Made by a program: the position numbers and the translations under genes
Part shown: piece by piece, positions 55,081 to 64,000 of the stretch
Position numbering within the stretch: the stretch's first letter is position 1
Layout: each line of letters opens with the position of its first letter
The notes under the pieces: generated by a model
Database searches by the model: none
Told to the model about the DNA's origin: nothing
The model's input: the letters and a program-made list of their open reading frames with translations, nothing else
Source: Bog-257 sp963846715
GTDB taxonomy: Bacteria; Acidobacteriota; Terriglobia; Terriglobales; Acidobacteriaceae
Direction of reading: 5' to 3'
Length of the DNA stretch: 64,000 nucleotides
Assembly (NCBI GenBank): GCA_963846715.1
Contig: CAWJXA010000008.1
Location: forward strand, 186,001-250,000

Positions 55081-57889
55081 CTAGAACGTGGTAGCGACCG
55101 TGAAGCGGAACGTCTTGCGCGGCTCGCGCAACAAATAACTAGGCTGATAGATGGAGATCGCCTGGGCAAAGGTGTAGTCGCCGGCTGCTCCCGCAGGGAA
55201 CATGCTGCGGGTAATCGGCGTTGGCGAACTGACGGTTTCGTCAATGCGCAACGGGTTATAGGCGTAATAGATGCGAAATGGCGCGTTCACCACCGGCATG
55301 ATGACCTGCAACTCCAGACCGGTCGACATGCGCGGCTGGTAATTGGTGCCCGACACCGGTTTGAGTTCCCCCGTGAACGGTATGGTGGAACCGCCGGCAC
55401 AGGTGAAACTGGACGTTAAGAACGGGCAGCCGAAAACGGTGGTCTGCAGCGAAGTTACCTGCGGTCCGGCAATCCGCAGTTGCGATTCGTTGGAGATGAA
55501 GTCGAAACCAGTATCTACGAATGCGGCAACAGTGACCGGTCCAATGATAGGCACGCGGTACTCGATGTTATTGACCAGGTTAGTGTCGCCACCGGGGAAG
55601 ATAATCTGTTCCACCGGAATGGTGATGTTGTAACCGCCGCGCCGTGGATTGGTCGGGTCCAATGGAACTATGGACCCATCAGGGTTTTGCAGCGGAATGG
55701 TGACGGCGCTTGGGAAGAACGCAACCGGGGAAATGGCGCGAATGTCGAAGCCGCGGATGTCGGTGTCGCCGCCCATATAGAAGCGGTCGAAGGGCGGGGC
55801 CACCTGGCCTCCGTAGCCCGAGATCCATGAACCCAGCAGCCGGAATCCCAAGGTATTCCGTCCTTTGTTCACCGGGCGAAATTTCTTCCACTCGGCCACC
55901 GGCTTGATGTAATTCACGTTTCCGCCCAGACCGGCAAATTCAGTGGCAATGTAAAAACTTTGTCCGGAATGTGGACGCTGCGGATTGTCGATCCGGTTGT
56001 ACGAAAAGTTCGGAATAACTTTGCTGGTGATAATGCCGTTCAGGGCATTGGGGCCGGAGATGCCACGGAAAGCCAGGGTCTCAAAATAATCGGACGACGC
56101 CTGGCTATAGGTGGTGACCGATGAATCGTCGATCGAATAGGTGATACCCACCCGCTTGAACGACCGCTTAATCGGATAAGTCAGCGATGTCGTAGCGCCG
56201 GTGCTGGTCTGGGTGAAGTTCTGCAGCAAGGCCTGGTAACTCGCCGGCAAGGTGACTGTCTGGTTTAGCTGGATGGAGGTCAATGCCGCCTGATTGTAGT
56301 TGTAGCTGCGGTGGTACACGGACCAACCGAACTGCAGCGGGCGGTCAAACAGATAAGGCTGGGTAAAGGAAAGGGTCTCGTTCTTTTGGTACTGCCCGAT
56401 CTGGAATTCTAAACTGAGGCTTTCGCCCTTGCCGAACAGGTTGTTGGTGCTGTAGTTCAGGCCGATAAACCCGCCCGCCAGTCCGCTGACGCCGCCGGTG
56501 AGGCCGATGCTGTTCTTGCCTTTTTCCTTCACCTTCAGGGTGATGTCAACCGTCGAGTCCTGAACGTTCTGCTTGATTTCGGAGTCCTGCTCGGGCTTGA
56601 GTTCCTGGAAGTACTGCAACTGGTTCAAGCGCAGCAAACTCAGTTCCCACAAATTGCCGTTGTAAACCTGGCCTTCTTCCAGCGCCAGCTCGCGGCGAAT
56701 GACCTTGTCGCGGGTGGTGGTGTTGCCCTGGAATTCAATGCGCCGGACGAAGAATTGCTTGCCTTCATCGACATCGATGCGGAGGCTGATGGTCTTCTTT
56801 TCATCGTCGGCTTCGGTGTTGGGCACCGGCGTGAAGTTGATGTAGCCGAGTGCGGAGTAAGCCTTGCGCAGCGACTCCAAGCCTTTGCGGATAGCTTCTG
56901 TATCGAACACATCGCCATCCTTGATCTTGAAGAGCGCGCGCAAGCCCGCGGTGTTGGTCACCGCCTTGTTCCCGCTGAAGGTAATCTCCTTCAGGCGATA
57001 GCGTTGGCCTTCTTCCACCGGCAAAGTGATATCGACAGCCTTGCCGGGAGACGGCTTGAACGGCCAATACCACTTGACTCCGCTGGTGTCGTGGATCTGC
57101 GTCTTGGGATCGGCGACCAAAGCTTTGAAGTAGCCTTTGGTCTGGTAATAGTAGCGGACGCGCTCGGCATCCTCACTGAGCTTGGTGGAATCGTAGGTGC
57201 GCGGAAATAGATTTTCGAGGAAGATCGAGTGCGGAATGCCGATGGGCTTCAGGTTCTTCATCGCGCTGCGAAGTTCGCGCGAACTGATGGCCTTGTTTCC
57301 CTCGAAGATGATCTTTGCCTACCTTGACTTTGGGACCCTCTTTCACTACGAACGTCAGCGCAACCGCGGCGGGAGGAATGGGACGGACTTCCGAGGTAAC
57401 GGTTGCGAACTGGTGGCCGTGCGCGGCCAGCAATTCCTTAATGACAACTTCAGCGCGCTTTACTTTGGTCGGATCGTATTGACTCTCCTGGGTAAGTCCG
57501 ACCTTTCGTTCCTTGAACTTATCGAGGACGTCGCTCTGCGAGACGGAGCTCAAGCCTACATACTTGATTTCGCGGATGGTTGGCTTTTCCTTGACGTAGA
57601 CATGGATGATCCAGCCCTTGGCGGAGGCCTCGCGCTCAATTCGCAGATCGTCAAAATAGCCAGTGTTCCAGAGAGAGTTAAAGTCGCGTTCCAGGGCGGC
57701 CTGGTCGTAAACGTCACCGGCCTTGGTGAACATGCGGGCGCGGATGGTCTCAGCCGGAATTCGGCGATTGCCCTGGATTTGGATGGACTCGATCACGCCC
57801 TGTTGCGCCACGCAGGTGCCGGCAAGGAGAAGGAGAGCGAAAAAGACACTGATCGCCGTGGCACAGCAGCGGGCCCCGCGGACGAACAA
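55081..57889 (-). CDS. bamA: BamA/Omp85-family outer-membrane assembly protein, one 1-base insertion
   Basis: About 935 residues after correction. BamA inserts beta-barrel proteins in the outer membrane. A signal peptide is at 1-28. POTRA domains follow: IESIQIQGNRRIPAETI, REIKYVGLSSVSQSDVL, IIFEGNKAISSRELRSA, LKEITFSGNKAV and VRRIEFQGNTTTRDKVI. The 16-strand barrel begins after about residue 470, with the RGF motif in DTDIRGFDIRA and a terminal Phe. The frame breaks near 57314 (an extra A in GGCAAAGATC), between VKVGK and IIFEGN. No skp/ompH gene follows. The start ATG is at 57889. Confidence 0.92.
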
Positions 57890-58021
57890 GACCGCGGGTC
57901 TTACCTGAAGATGGCAAGAAATGACGAAACCTCAGTACAGGTTAATGAAAGCGCAATTATACGGTACGGGTGCACTGGTTCGGAAACCTGTCGCCCTGCG
58001 TGTATGCGGCGGATGGGAACC

Positions 58022-60130
58022 CTAACCCTTGCTGGGAGAGGAAGTTTCGGGAACTCGCTCGACCTCGACGAGAGTGGAGTAGAAGGTAGCACCACCACCT
58101 AGATCGGTGAGCCGGTCCGATGTCAATACATTGATGTTGATGCCGGCTTCGGACAACTTTGCCCATCCCAACCGGGCGCCGACAACGCCGGCGGCCACTG
58201 CTCCGTCGACGCGGGCGTGCAGGAAAATCTCACCGCGCTGGTTGTAGATACGCACCCTGTCGCCATCGACGATGCCGCGGCGCTCCGCATCGGCGCGGCT
58301 GATTTCCAGCTCATGCTGTCTCTCCATCTTCTGCACGCTGGGCAAATTGACGAAGGTCGAGTTCAGAAAGTTGTCGGCCTTGCGAGCGAGAAGTTCGAGG
58401 GGGAAGGCTGCTGTCGCTGGCTGGTGACGGGATTCTTGCGGAGGGACAAAGGAGGCAACCGGGTCCATCCCGAACGGGATTAACGCTGGATCGTAGAGCC
58501 GTGCCTTTCCGTTGGGGGTACAAAATCCCTTTGCGAAGGGCAACCACGGCCGGTCACTTTCGTCGCCGTGGTGGTTCAAACGCAGGTGAGGGTCGCTTTC
58601 CAGGCGCTCGCGAGTTATTCCCTTCAGCTGCGGGACGTCGGACGCCAAAGCAACGTCGATCATGGTGTCGACGGATTCGCGGAAGCATTCGTCCTCGAAT
58701 CCCATGCGCAGGGCCAACTCGCGAAAGAACTCCACGTTCGATTTGCACTCGTCCAGCGGCTCAATCGCAGGCTGCGAGACTTGCAGGTAGTAGTGGCCGT
58801 AGGCCTGGACCAGGTCCTTGTGCTCGAAGAACGTGGTGGCTGGTAGAACCAGATCGGCGAAGTCGGTAGTATCGGTGAGGAACTGCTCGTGAACAACCGT
58901 AAACAAGTCTTCGCGCTTTAGCCCTCGCCTGACCAGATTCTGATCGGGGCAGACGGCCGCGGGATTTGAGTTGTAGACCATCAGGGCCTTAACTGGAGGG
59001 TCGTCGATCTCAGTTAACGCCCTGCCGAGCTGCACCATGTTGATGGTGCGGGCCGAGCGCGCCAGCGGACTCTTTTGCATCAGGTCATGCCGTTCCATGG
59101 CGGCGCGGTCGAGCTGAAAGCCGCCACTGGTGGACAGTTGCAGCCCGCCGCCGACTTCCTTCCACGAGCCTGTGATAACAGGCAGCATGCATACTGCACG
59201 TACGGCAGCGCCCCCATTCTGCGAACGCTGGATGCCGTAATTCAGGCGGATCGCGGCTGGACGCGTGGTGGCGTATTCGTGTGCCAAACGCTCGATGTCG
59301 TCTTTCGAAATTCCCGTCCAGCCCGAAACGCGCTCGGGCGTGTACTCCGGCAGCCGCTTCAGCAGTTCATCGAAACCTTCGGCGTAGCGCGCGATGTAAT
59401 CCTGATCGTGCAAGCCATCGCGAACAATCACGTGCAGCAACCCGAGCGCCAAGGCAACATCGGTACCCGGATTGATGGGAATGTGCCAATCGGCAAGCCG
59501 GGCAGTGCGGGTGCGATAAGGATCAATGACCACCAGCTTGGCGCCGTTGCGCCGCGCTTCGTCGATGAACGGCCAGAGATGGACGTTGTTGCCGTGAATG
59601 TTCGCGGCCCACGCGATGATGTACTTGGAGTGGCGGAATTGCTCCGGCTCGGTCCCAATCTTGCGACCGTAGATGGAGATGATGGCGTCGCCGCCGGCCT
59701 GCGAGCAGATACTGCGATGCAGTTGCGACGCACCCAGTCGATGAAAGAAGCGCATGTCCATGGAGGAGTTCCCAAGCACGCCGATATTGCCTCCATAGGA
59801 ATACGGGAGGACCGCCTCGGGGCCGAACTCGTCGCTGATGCGCTGCAGACGCGACACAATTTGGTCGAAGGCTTCGTCCCAGGTGATGTGCTGGAAAGCG
59901 CCTTCGCCGTGAGCGCCCTTCGGCGCGATTCTCCGCATGGGATAGAGAACGCGGTCAGGCGAGTACACGCGATCAAGATACTTCGCAACTTTTGCGCACA
60001 GGAAACCTTGCGTGACCGGATGCTCGGGATCGCCCTGAATTCGCGTAGCGCGTCCGTCCTCGACTGTGATGAGCACAGCGCAAGCGTCAGGGCAATCGTG
60101 CGGACAGGCGGCATGGACCACTTGTTTCAT
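58022..60130 (-). CDS. Molybdopterin-dependent oxidoreductase (formate dehydrogenase-like)
   Basis: 702 residues from ATG 60130 (MKQVVHAACPHDC). A [4Fe-4S] site is formed by C9, C13, C17 and C45 (AACPHDCPDACAV and GFLCAK). GVLGNSSMDMRFFHRLGAS, IIAWAANIHGNNVHLWPF and DPYRTRTARLADWHIPI are typical of the bis-MGD family (DMSO-reductase type). The C-terminal molydopterin-binding domain has RIYNQRGEIFLHA. No signal peptide, so it is probably cytoplasmic. No electron-transfer subunits adjoin, so the partner is unknown. The upstream open frame to 60253 does not match. Confidence 0.87.
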   Translation of the reverse strand: MKQVVHAACPHDCPDACAVLITVEDGRATRIQGDPEHPVTQGFLCAKVAKYLDRVYSPDRVLYPMRRIAPKGAHGEGAFQHITWDEAFDQIVSRLQRISDEFGPEAVLPYSYGGNIGVLGNSSMDMRFFHRLGASQLHRSICSQAGGDAIISIYGRKIGTEPEQFRHSKYIIAWAANIHGNNVHLWPFIDEARRNGAKLVVIDPYRTRTARLADWHIPINPGTDVALALGLLHVIVRDGLHDQDYIARYAEGFDELLKRLPEYTPERVSGWTGISKDDIERLAHEYATTRPAAIRLNYGIQRSQNGGAAVRAVCMLPVITGSWKEVGGGLQLSTSGGFQLDRAAMERHDLMQKSPLARSARTINMVQLGRALTEIDDPPVKALMVYNSNPAAVCPDQNLVRRGLKREDLFTVVHEQFLTDTTDFADLVLPATTFFEHKDLVQAYGHYYLQVSQPAIEPLDECKSNVEFFRELALRMGFEDECFRESVDTMIDVALASDVPQLKGITRERLESDPHLRLNHHGDESDRPWLPFAKGFCTPNGKARLYDPALIPFGMDPVASFVPPQESRHQPATAAFPLELLARKADNFLNSTFVNLPSVQKMERQHELEISRADAERRGIVDGDRVRIYNQRGEIFLHARVDGAVAAGVVGARLGWAKLSEAGININVLTSDRLTDLGGGATFYSTLVEVERVPETSSPSKG

Positions 60131-60358
60131 ACGGCTGTAATTGCTGGAACGATTATCCCACGAAGCGCGAAAACCAAGCAGAGCGGGGGCGCGCCGGACT
60201 TTGTCGGTGCGGTGTGGGACGAAGCGCTCGTTGGGCGGGACAAGACGCAGCAAAGCTCGTTGACTAATTCAGTTCCCGCTTGCCTTCACTCCCCCTGACG
60301 GGAGTATGATTTCAACACCCATCTGGCCGCCCGAGCACTACAAAGGGGGACAAGGCAC

Positions 60359-60862
60359 ATGGTAAACAAGCTTTTGGCAGTCCTGATCGTTCTGACCACG
60401 GCGGCGTCGCTTCCGTCGGGAGCGAAGATGCGCGGCCCCTCCACCGCTGAAGAACGGGCGCGCGCGGTAGAATACGTGCGCAGCCTGGAAGAAAATCCGC
60501 TCGCCAAAGACAGCCTCGAGAAAAGAATGTGGCTGACGGAGTGGATCGTGGAAGTTCCCGACTTCACGGTCAATGCATGTTGCAAAGAGCTCGACTCGCT
60601 CGACAAGGTGAACAACACCTATTCCAATCAACTGCGCATGCAGGTAATTTATTCGCAGGCGGCATTTCTGCTGCAGCATCCCGAAGAGAAGAACACCGCT
60701 GCCATTCAGGCGGCCGGGCTGGCAGGGACGCTGCGCGCGTATCGTGCGATCCAGCGTTTTGATCCCGCGGTGAAGTATCCGGTGCTGGACAATCTGATCA
60801 CGCTGGAACAACGAGGCAAGCTGCAACAGTACGTGCAGAAAAAGAAGTGCAAGGAGAATTAG
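60359..60862 (+). CDS. Small exported protein of unknown function
   Basis: 167 residues. A signal peptide (about 1-22) is followed by a helical domain with AEERARAVEYVRSLEENPLA and DFTVNACCKELDSLDKVNN; three Cys are present. I do not recognise a family, though similar small helical exported proteins occur in Acidobacteriota. ATG 60359 has AAGGGGGAC about 13 bases upstream. A terminator follows. Confidence 0.65.
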   Translation: MVNKLLAVLIVLTTAASLPSGAKMRGPSTAEERARAVEYVRSLEENPLAKDSLEKRMWLTEWIVEVPDFTVNACCKELDSLDKVNNTYSNQLRMQVIYSQAAFLLQHPEEKNTAAIQAAGLAGTLRAYRAIQRFDPAVKYPVLDNLITLEQRGKLQQYVQKKKCKEN

Positions 60863-60888
60863 ACCTGCGAATTTCTGATTGCTTTCCA

Positions 60889-60920
60889 GGGGCGCGACAG
60901 TCGCGCCCTTTGTTATTTTT
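60889..60920 (+). terminator. Rho-independent terminator
   Basis: GGGCGCGA-CAG-TCGCGCCC stem-loop followed by TTTGTTATTTTT, 27 bases after the stop at 60862. Confidence 0.85.
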
Positions 60921-60949
60921 ACAGCGCCCGCGAGCGCTGCCGGATGTTT

Positions 60950-60978
60950 TTGACGCGACCCGCGTGAAAGCCTAGAAT
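60950..60978 (+). promoter_or_regulatory. Sigma-70-type promoter of tatA
   Basis: TTGACG (60950-60955), 17 bases, TAGAAT (60973-60978), 63 bases before the ATG. Confidence 0.7.
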
Positions 60979-61041
60979 CTGGCCAGAGGCCCTTATTCAT
61001 TGCGTCGTGGCAGAGAAGGGCTGTCTTGACCGGAGGACTTT

Positions 61042-61239
61042 ATGTTTGGTGGAAAGCTAGGTTTGCCCGAGCTGCTGGTCATCGTAGCCATTGCCCTGCT
61101 CATCTTCGGTCCTAAAAAGCTGGGAGAATTGGGCAAGGGCCTGGGCGAAGGCATTCGCAACTTCAAATCGTCGATGAACGAGAATAACTCGGCGACGACA
61201 ACCCCGCCCCCGAATCCGACGGAAGACAAGAAGTCGTAG
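61042..61239 (+). CDS. tatA: Twin-arginine translocase subunit TatA
   Basis: 65 residues: MFGGKLGLPELLVIVAIALL forms the short N-terminal membrane helix, and FGPKKLGELGKGLGEGIRNF is the amphipathic helix of TatA. A polar Pro/Thr tail ends it. It would form the Tat pore with TatC, which is not in the window. GGAGG lies six bases before the ATG. Confidence 0.95.
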   Translation: MFGGKLGLPELLVIVAIALLIFGPKKLGELGKGLGEGIRNFKSSMNENNSATTTPPPNPTEDKKS

Positions 61240-61292
61240 CTGCGCGGTTGTGCCGACTACGTTTTGAGCAGCTGAAAATTCGAACCGCGGAT

Positions 61293-61330
61293 TCCTCTGC
61301 TCGGACCGAAGTCCTCGGTCGGGATGACAC
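61293..61330. repeat. Diverged dispersed repeat family C, copy 4
   Basis: CCTCTGCTCGGACCGAAGTC then CTCGGTCGGGATGACACC, in the inverse sense to the 1689 copy, with a CGGACCGAAGTCCTCGGTC internal palindrome. Confidence 0.55.
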
Positions 61331-61350
61331 CCGCCGTCCCACTGAGTCCG

Positions 61351-61929
61351 TCAGAGTAACTCCCCACCGGTAGCATCTTCGGCGGCGCGCAACATGCGAT
61401 ACACTCGCGGCACCGGAAGTCCCACCACATTGAAGTAGCAGCCGTCGATGCGCTCGACCCAGCGCGAAGCCATACCTTGGATCGCATAGGCTCCAGCTTT
61501 GTCGATCGGCTCGCCGCTAGCGACGTAATCTGCGATCTCTTGCTCCGTGAGCGGACTGAAGGCCACCTGCGTAATTTCTGCTTCGGTCTGCTCGAAGCCT
61601 GGCACCACCAGGCAAACTCCCGTGATCACCTGATGAATGCGTCCAGAGAGCAGGCGCAACATGCGAGCAGCATCGGTCTGGTCGGCTGGCTTCTCCAGCA
61701 GATGTTCGTCAACCACCACGACGGTGTCAGCGCCCAGCACTGCGCTGTCAGGATGCCGGGCGAACACCGCGCGTGCTTTATCGCGGGCCAGCCGTTGCGC
61801 ATAGTCCACGGGCTCCTCGTTTGCGGCGGGCTGCTCGGCGACCTGGGCAGGATCGACGGTGAAAGGGATGGCCGCGTTGCGTAACAGCTCAGAACGGCGT
61901 GGGGAGGCAGAAGCAAGAACCAGAGACAT
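61351..61929 (-). CDS. maf: Maf-family nucleotide pyrophosphatase
   Basis: 192 residues from ATG 61929: MSLVLASASPRRSELLRNA is the family start. AVLGADTVVVVD and YAIQGMASRWVERIDGCYFN complete the active-site set. Maf hydrolyses nucleoside triphosphates (dTTP/UTP type) to monophosphates and pyrophosphate; it has been linked to septum control. It runs opposite to treZ, 69 bases away. Confidence 0.94.
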   Translation of the reverse strand: MSLVLASASPRRSELLRNAAIPFTVDPAQVAEQPAANEEPVDYAQRLARDKARAVFARHPDSAVLGADTVVVVDEHLLEKPADQTDAARMLRLLSGRIHQVITGVCLVVPGFEQTEAEITQVAFSPLTEQEIADYVASGEPIDKAGAYAIQGMASRWVERIDGCYFNVVGLPVPRVYRMLRAAEDATGGELL

Positions 61930-61998
61930 GCATTCTGATTGTATCCAGCGAACTCGATCAAAAGCATCCCATCCCCGTCTGTGCACGTCTGATGTGGA

Positions 61999-63738
61999 GT
62001 GAAAGCTGCAAGTCAGATTCTTTCTTACGGCGCTACGCTGCCCGGCAGGGAAGCCAAATTTCGCGTGTGGGCGCCGATGCCGCGCGCGATCACGCTTCGA
62101 CTGATGCGGACAGGCGACGGCCCGCGCGACATTCCGATGCGCCGCGATGGCGAGGATTTCGTCGCCAGCGCTGCGGCCGCGGCTGGTGACCGCTACGCCT
62201 ATATTCTCGACGATGACACGCCAATACCTGATCCGGTCTCACGGCTGCTACCGGAAGGCGTGCACGGCCCGTCGGAGATCGTCGATTCTGCGACGTTCCA
62301 ATGGAACGACGATGAATGGCGCGGCCTGGCTCTCCGCGATTACGTCATTTACGAGTTGCACGTTGGGACGTTCACGCCCGAAGGCACATTCGATGGCGCG
62401 ATTGCCAAACTCGACTACCTGAAGCAACTGGGGATCACGGTTATCGAGGTGATGCCGGTAGCGGCATTTCCGGGCACGCGCAATTGGGGGTATGACGGCG
62501 TATCGCCATATGCGGTGCAGGCGAGTTACGGTGGCCCCGACGGCCTCCGGCGTTTTGTCGACGCGGCGCATAGCATCGGGCTCGCGGTGATTCTCGACGT
62601 GGTCTACAACCATCTCGGCCCGGAAGGAAATTACCTGCGCAAATTTGGCCCGTACTTCACTGCGCACCACAAGACACCGTGGGGCGAGGCGGTGAATTAC
62701 GACTCGGCGGGCTGCGAGCATGTGCGGCGATACGTGGTGGAGAACGCGCTGTACTGGATCCGCGAGTACCACCTCGACGGCTTGCGACTGGATGCGGTGC
62801 AGACCGTCAAAGATGATTCGGCGAAACACATCCTTGCCGAAATTCAGGAGCGTGTGCAGGCGTTGGCTCGCGAGTTGGGACGCACCGTCAGCGTAATCGC
62901 CGAGACCGACGAAAACGATTCGCGCTACACACGGGCGGCGGCAGACGGCGGCTACGGATTGGACGCGGTGTGGAGCGACGATTTTCATCACGCCGTGCAC
63001 ACGTATTTCACCGGTGAGCGAGAGGGCTATTACGCGGGCTTTGGCGACCCCGCCCAAATCGCGCGTGCGTTGCGCGAGGGGTACGTTTTTCAAGGCGAGC
63101 ACTACCCGTTCTGGAATGCTCAGCGCGGGACGAGCGCGAAGGATGTACCGCTGCCGGCCAATGTTATCTGCCTGCAAAATCACGATCAGGTGGGCAACCG
63201 CGCTGAGGGCGAACGACTTAGCGCAATTGTTCCACGTGGAACATTGAAGCTGGCAGCGGTCCTGCTGCTGCTGGCCCCGCACACCCCGCTGCTGTTCATG
63301 GGTCAGGAGTCCGACGAGAAAGCGCCATTCCAATTTTTTGCCGACTTTCAGGATCCCGACCTGCGCAAGGCGGTCAGCGAAGGGCGTCGCAGCGAGTTCA
63401 AGGATTTCGACTTCAACGAGGTACCCGACCCCGAAGATCCGGCGACGTTCGAGCGGTCGAAACTAACCTGGACGAGTGCACCCGAAAATCTCGCCATGCT
63501 CGAGTGGTATCGGCGGCTCTTGCAATTGCGCAAGCAGTACGTGACCGACAGCGAGCGCACAGCGGACTCGCAGTACGCGCACGGTGTACTGAGCATGCAG
63601 GTTCCGGCGGCGAATCCGCAGATCCTCGTGCAAGCCGCGCTGAAGCACGGAATGTCACTACCCGAAGTTCAAGCCGGTTGGCGCGAAACGCTTTCCTCCG
63701 ACAAAGACGGCTACAAGGTGCGTGTGCTGGTTCGCTGA
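61999..63738 (+). CDS. treZ: Malto-oligosyltrehalose trehalohydrolase
   Basis: 579 residues; releases trehalose from maltooligosyl-trehalose. The start is GTG 61999. The N-terminal part (GREAKFRVWAPMPRAITLRL) is the CBM48-like domain. Then the GH13 regions: GLAVILDVVYNHLGPEGNY (region I), DGLRLDAVQTVKDDS (II, with the nucleophile Asp), VSVIAETDEND (III, the acid/base Glu) and LQNHDQVGNRAEG (IV). The partner treY is not in the window. Confidence 0.93.
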   Translation: MKAASQILSYGATLPGREAKFRVWAPMPRAITLRLMRTGDGPRDIPMRRDGEDFVASAAAAAGDRYAYILDDDTPIPDPVSRLLPEGVHGPSEIVDSATFQWNDDEWRGLALRDYVIYELHVGTFTPEGTFDGAIAKLDYLKQLGITVIEVMPVAAFPGTRNWGYDGVSPYAVQASYGGPDGLRRFVDAAHSIGLAVILDVVYNHLGPEGNYLRKFGPYFTAHHKTPWGEAVNYDSAGCEHVRRYVVENALYWIREYHLDGLRLDAVQTVKDDSAKHILAEIQERVQALARELGRTVSVIAETDENDSRYTRAAADGGYGLDAVWSDDFHHAVHTYFTGEREGYYAGFGDPAQIARALREGYVFQGEHYPFWNAQRGTSAKDVPLPANVICLQNHDQVGNRAEGERLSAIVPRGTLKLAAVLLLLAPHTPLLFMGQESDEKAPFQFFADFQDPDLRKAVSEGRRSEFKDFDFNEVPDPEDPATFERSKLTWTSAPENLAMLEWYRRLLQLRKQYVTDSERTADSQYAHGVLSMQVPAANPQILVQAALKHGMSLPEVQAGWRETLSSDKDGYKVRVLVR

Positions 63739-63777
63739 GCGTCAGCCGGTGCGTGCAGCCGCCGGCCTCCGCTACTG

Positions 63778-63783
63778 TAGAAT
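63778..63783 (+). promoter_or_regulatory. -10-like box before lepA
   Basis: TAGAAT, 24 bases before the ATG. The -35 region (near 63755) is not clear. Confidence 0.4.
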
Positions 63784-63807
63784 CAAGCTAGCGCTCAGCG
63801 ACCTCGC

Positions 63808-64000
63808 ATGGATCCGTCACTCATCCGAAACTTCGCGATCATCGCCCATATTGATCATGGGAAGAGCACGCTTGCCGACCGTCTGCTCGAGCTTACCGGC
63901 TCGCTGACCGCGCGTGAGATGCAGGCGCAAGTGCTCGACGCGATGGACCTGGAGCGCGAGCGCGGCATCACCATCAAGGCACATTCGGTGCGCATGATGT
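63808..64000 (+). CDS. lepA: Elongation factor 4 (LepA), 3'-truncated by window edge
   Basis: 64 residues are visible: MDPSLIRNFAIIAHIDHGKS gives the P-loop (G1), and DLERERGITIKAHSVRM gives the G2 region. LepA is a ribosome-bound GTPase that can back-translocate. It runs off the right edge. Confidence 0.96.
   Translation, partial: MDPSLIRNFAIIAHIDHGKSTLADRLLELTGSLTAREMQAQVLDAMDLERERGITIKAHSVRMM

Overview
The window is a high-GC bacterial chromosome segment that looks like an Acidobacteriota (Terriglobia-like) genome. The basis is the set of secreted proteins with carboxypeptidase-regulatory domains, several families of short dispersed palindromic repeats between genes, a large malate synthase-like enzyme, and the sequence style of RpoB, ThiL and BamA. 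This is a judgement by eye; no database was searched. No phage, transposase or CRISPR array is visible.

Layout. 1-12 kb: the 3' end of rpsA, two small secreted proteins and a LysW-like zinc-ribbon protein, an M28 peptidase, a rhomboid protease, a beta-propeller/PIN chimera, a secreted lysozyme-like protein, a brkB-pyk-monooxygenase cluster, and two toxin-antitoxin modules (one VapC internally deleted). 12.5-29.1 kb, all on the minus strand: the translation/transcription supercluster, read as tRNA-Thr(TGT), tRNA-Tyr, tRNA-Gly, tRNA-Thr(GGT), a small unknown gene, tuf, rpmG, tRNA-Trp, secE, nusG, rplK, rplA, rplJ, rplL, rpoB, rpoC. This is the classical tufB-secE-nusG-rplKAJL-rpoBC order. 29-37 kb: a serine hydrolase, a membrane-anchored unknown, an M23 peptidase, thiL with a repeat-derived insertion, and an FG-GAP/Ig-like repeat protein. 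37-45 kb: an acyl-CoA carboxylase beta subunit, an AT-richer nucleotidyltransferase + TIM-barrel gene pair, the TldE/TldD protease pair and a PD-(D/E)XK-like unknown. 45-54 kb: a GxxExxY gene nested between arms of a dispersed repeat, a truncated UvrC-like GIY-YIG protein, a DnaC-like AAA+ protein, malate synthase, a GH57/DUF3536 glycosidase and HU. 54-64 kb: rpmE, bamA, a molybdopterin oxidoreductase, tatA, maf, treZ and the start of lepA.

Two themes stand out. First, four families of short dispersed repeats (called A-D here) fill many intergenic regions. In two places they touch genes: thiL carries repeat DNA in frame, and the GxxExxY reading frame ends inside a repeat arm. Second, many obviously conserved genes (rpoC, accB/pccB, tldE, bamA, malate synthase, the NTase/TIM pair, the FG-GAP gene) carry single-base indels that break one family-typical protein into several frames. 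Their number, and their presence in essential genes, points to consensus error in the assembly rather than mass gene decay. These genes are annotated across the breaks and the break positions are given.
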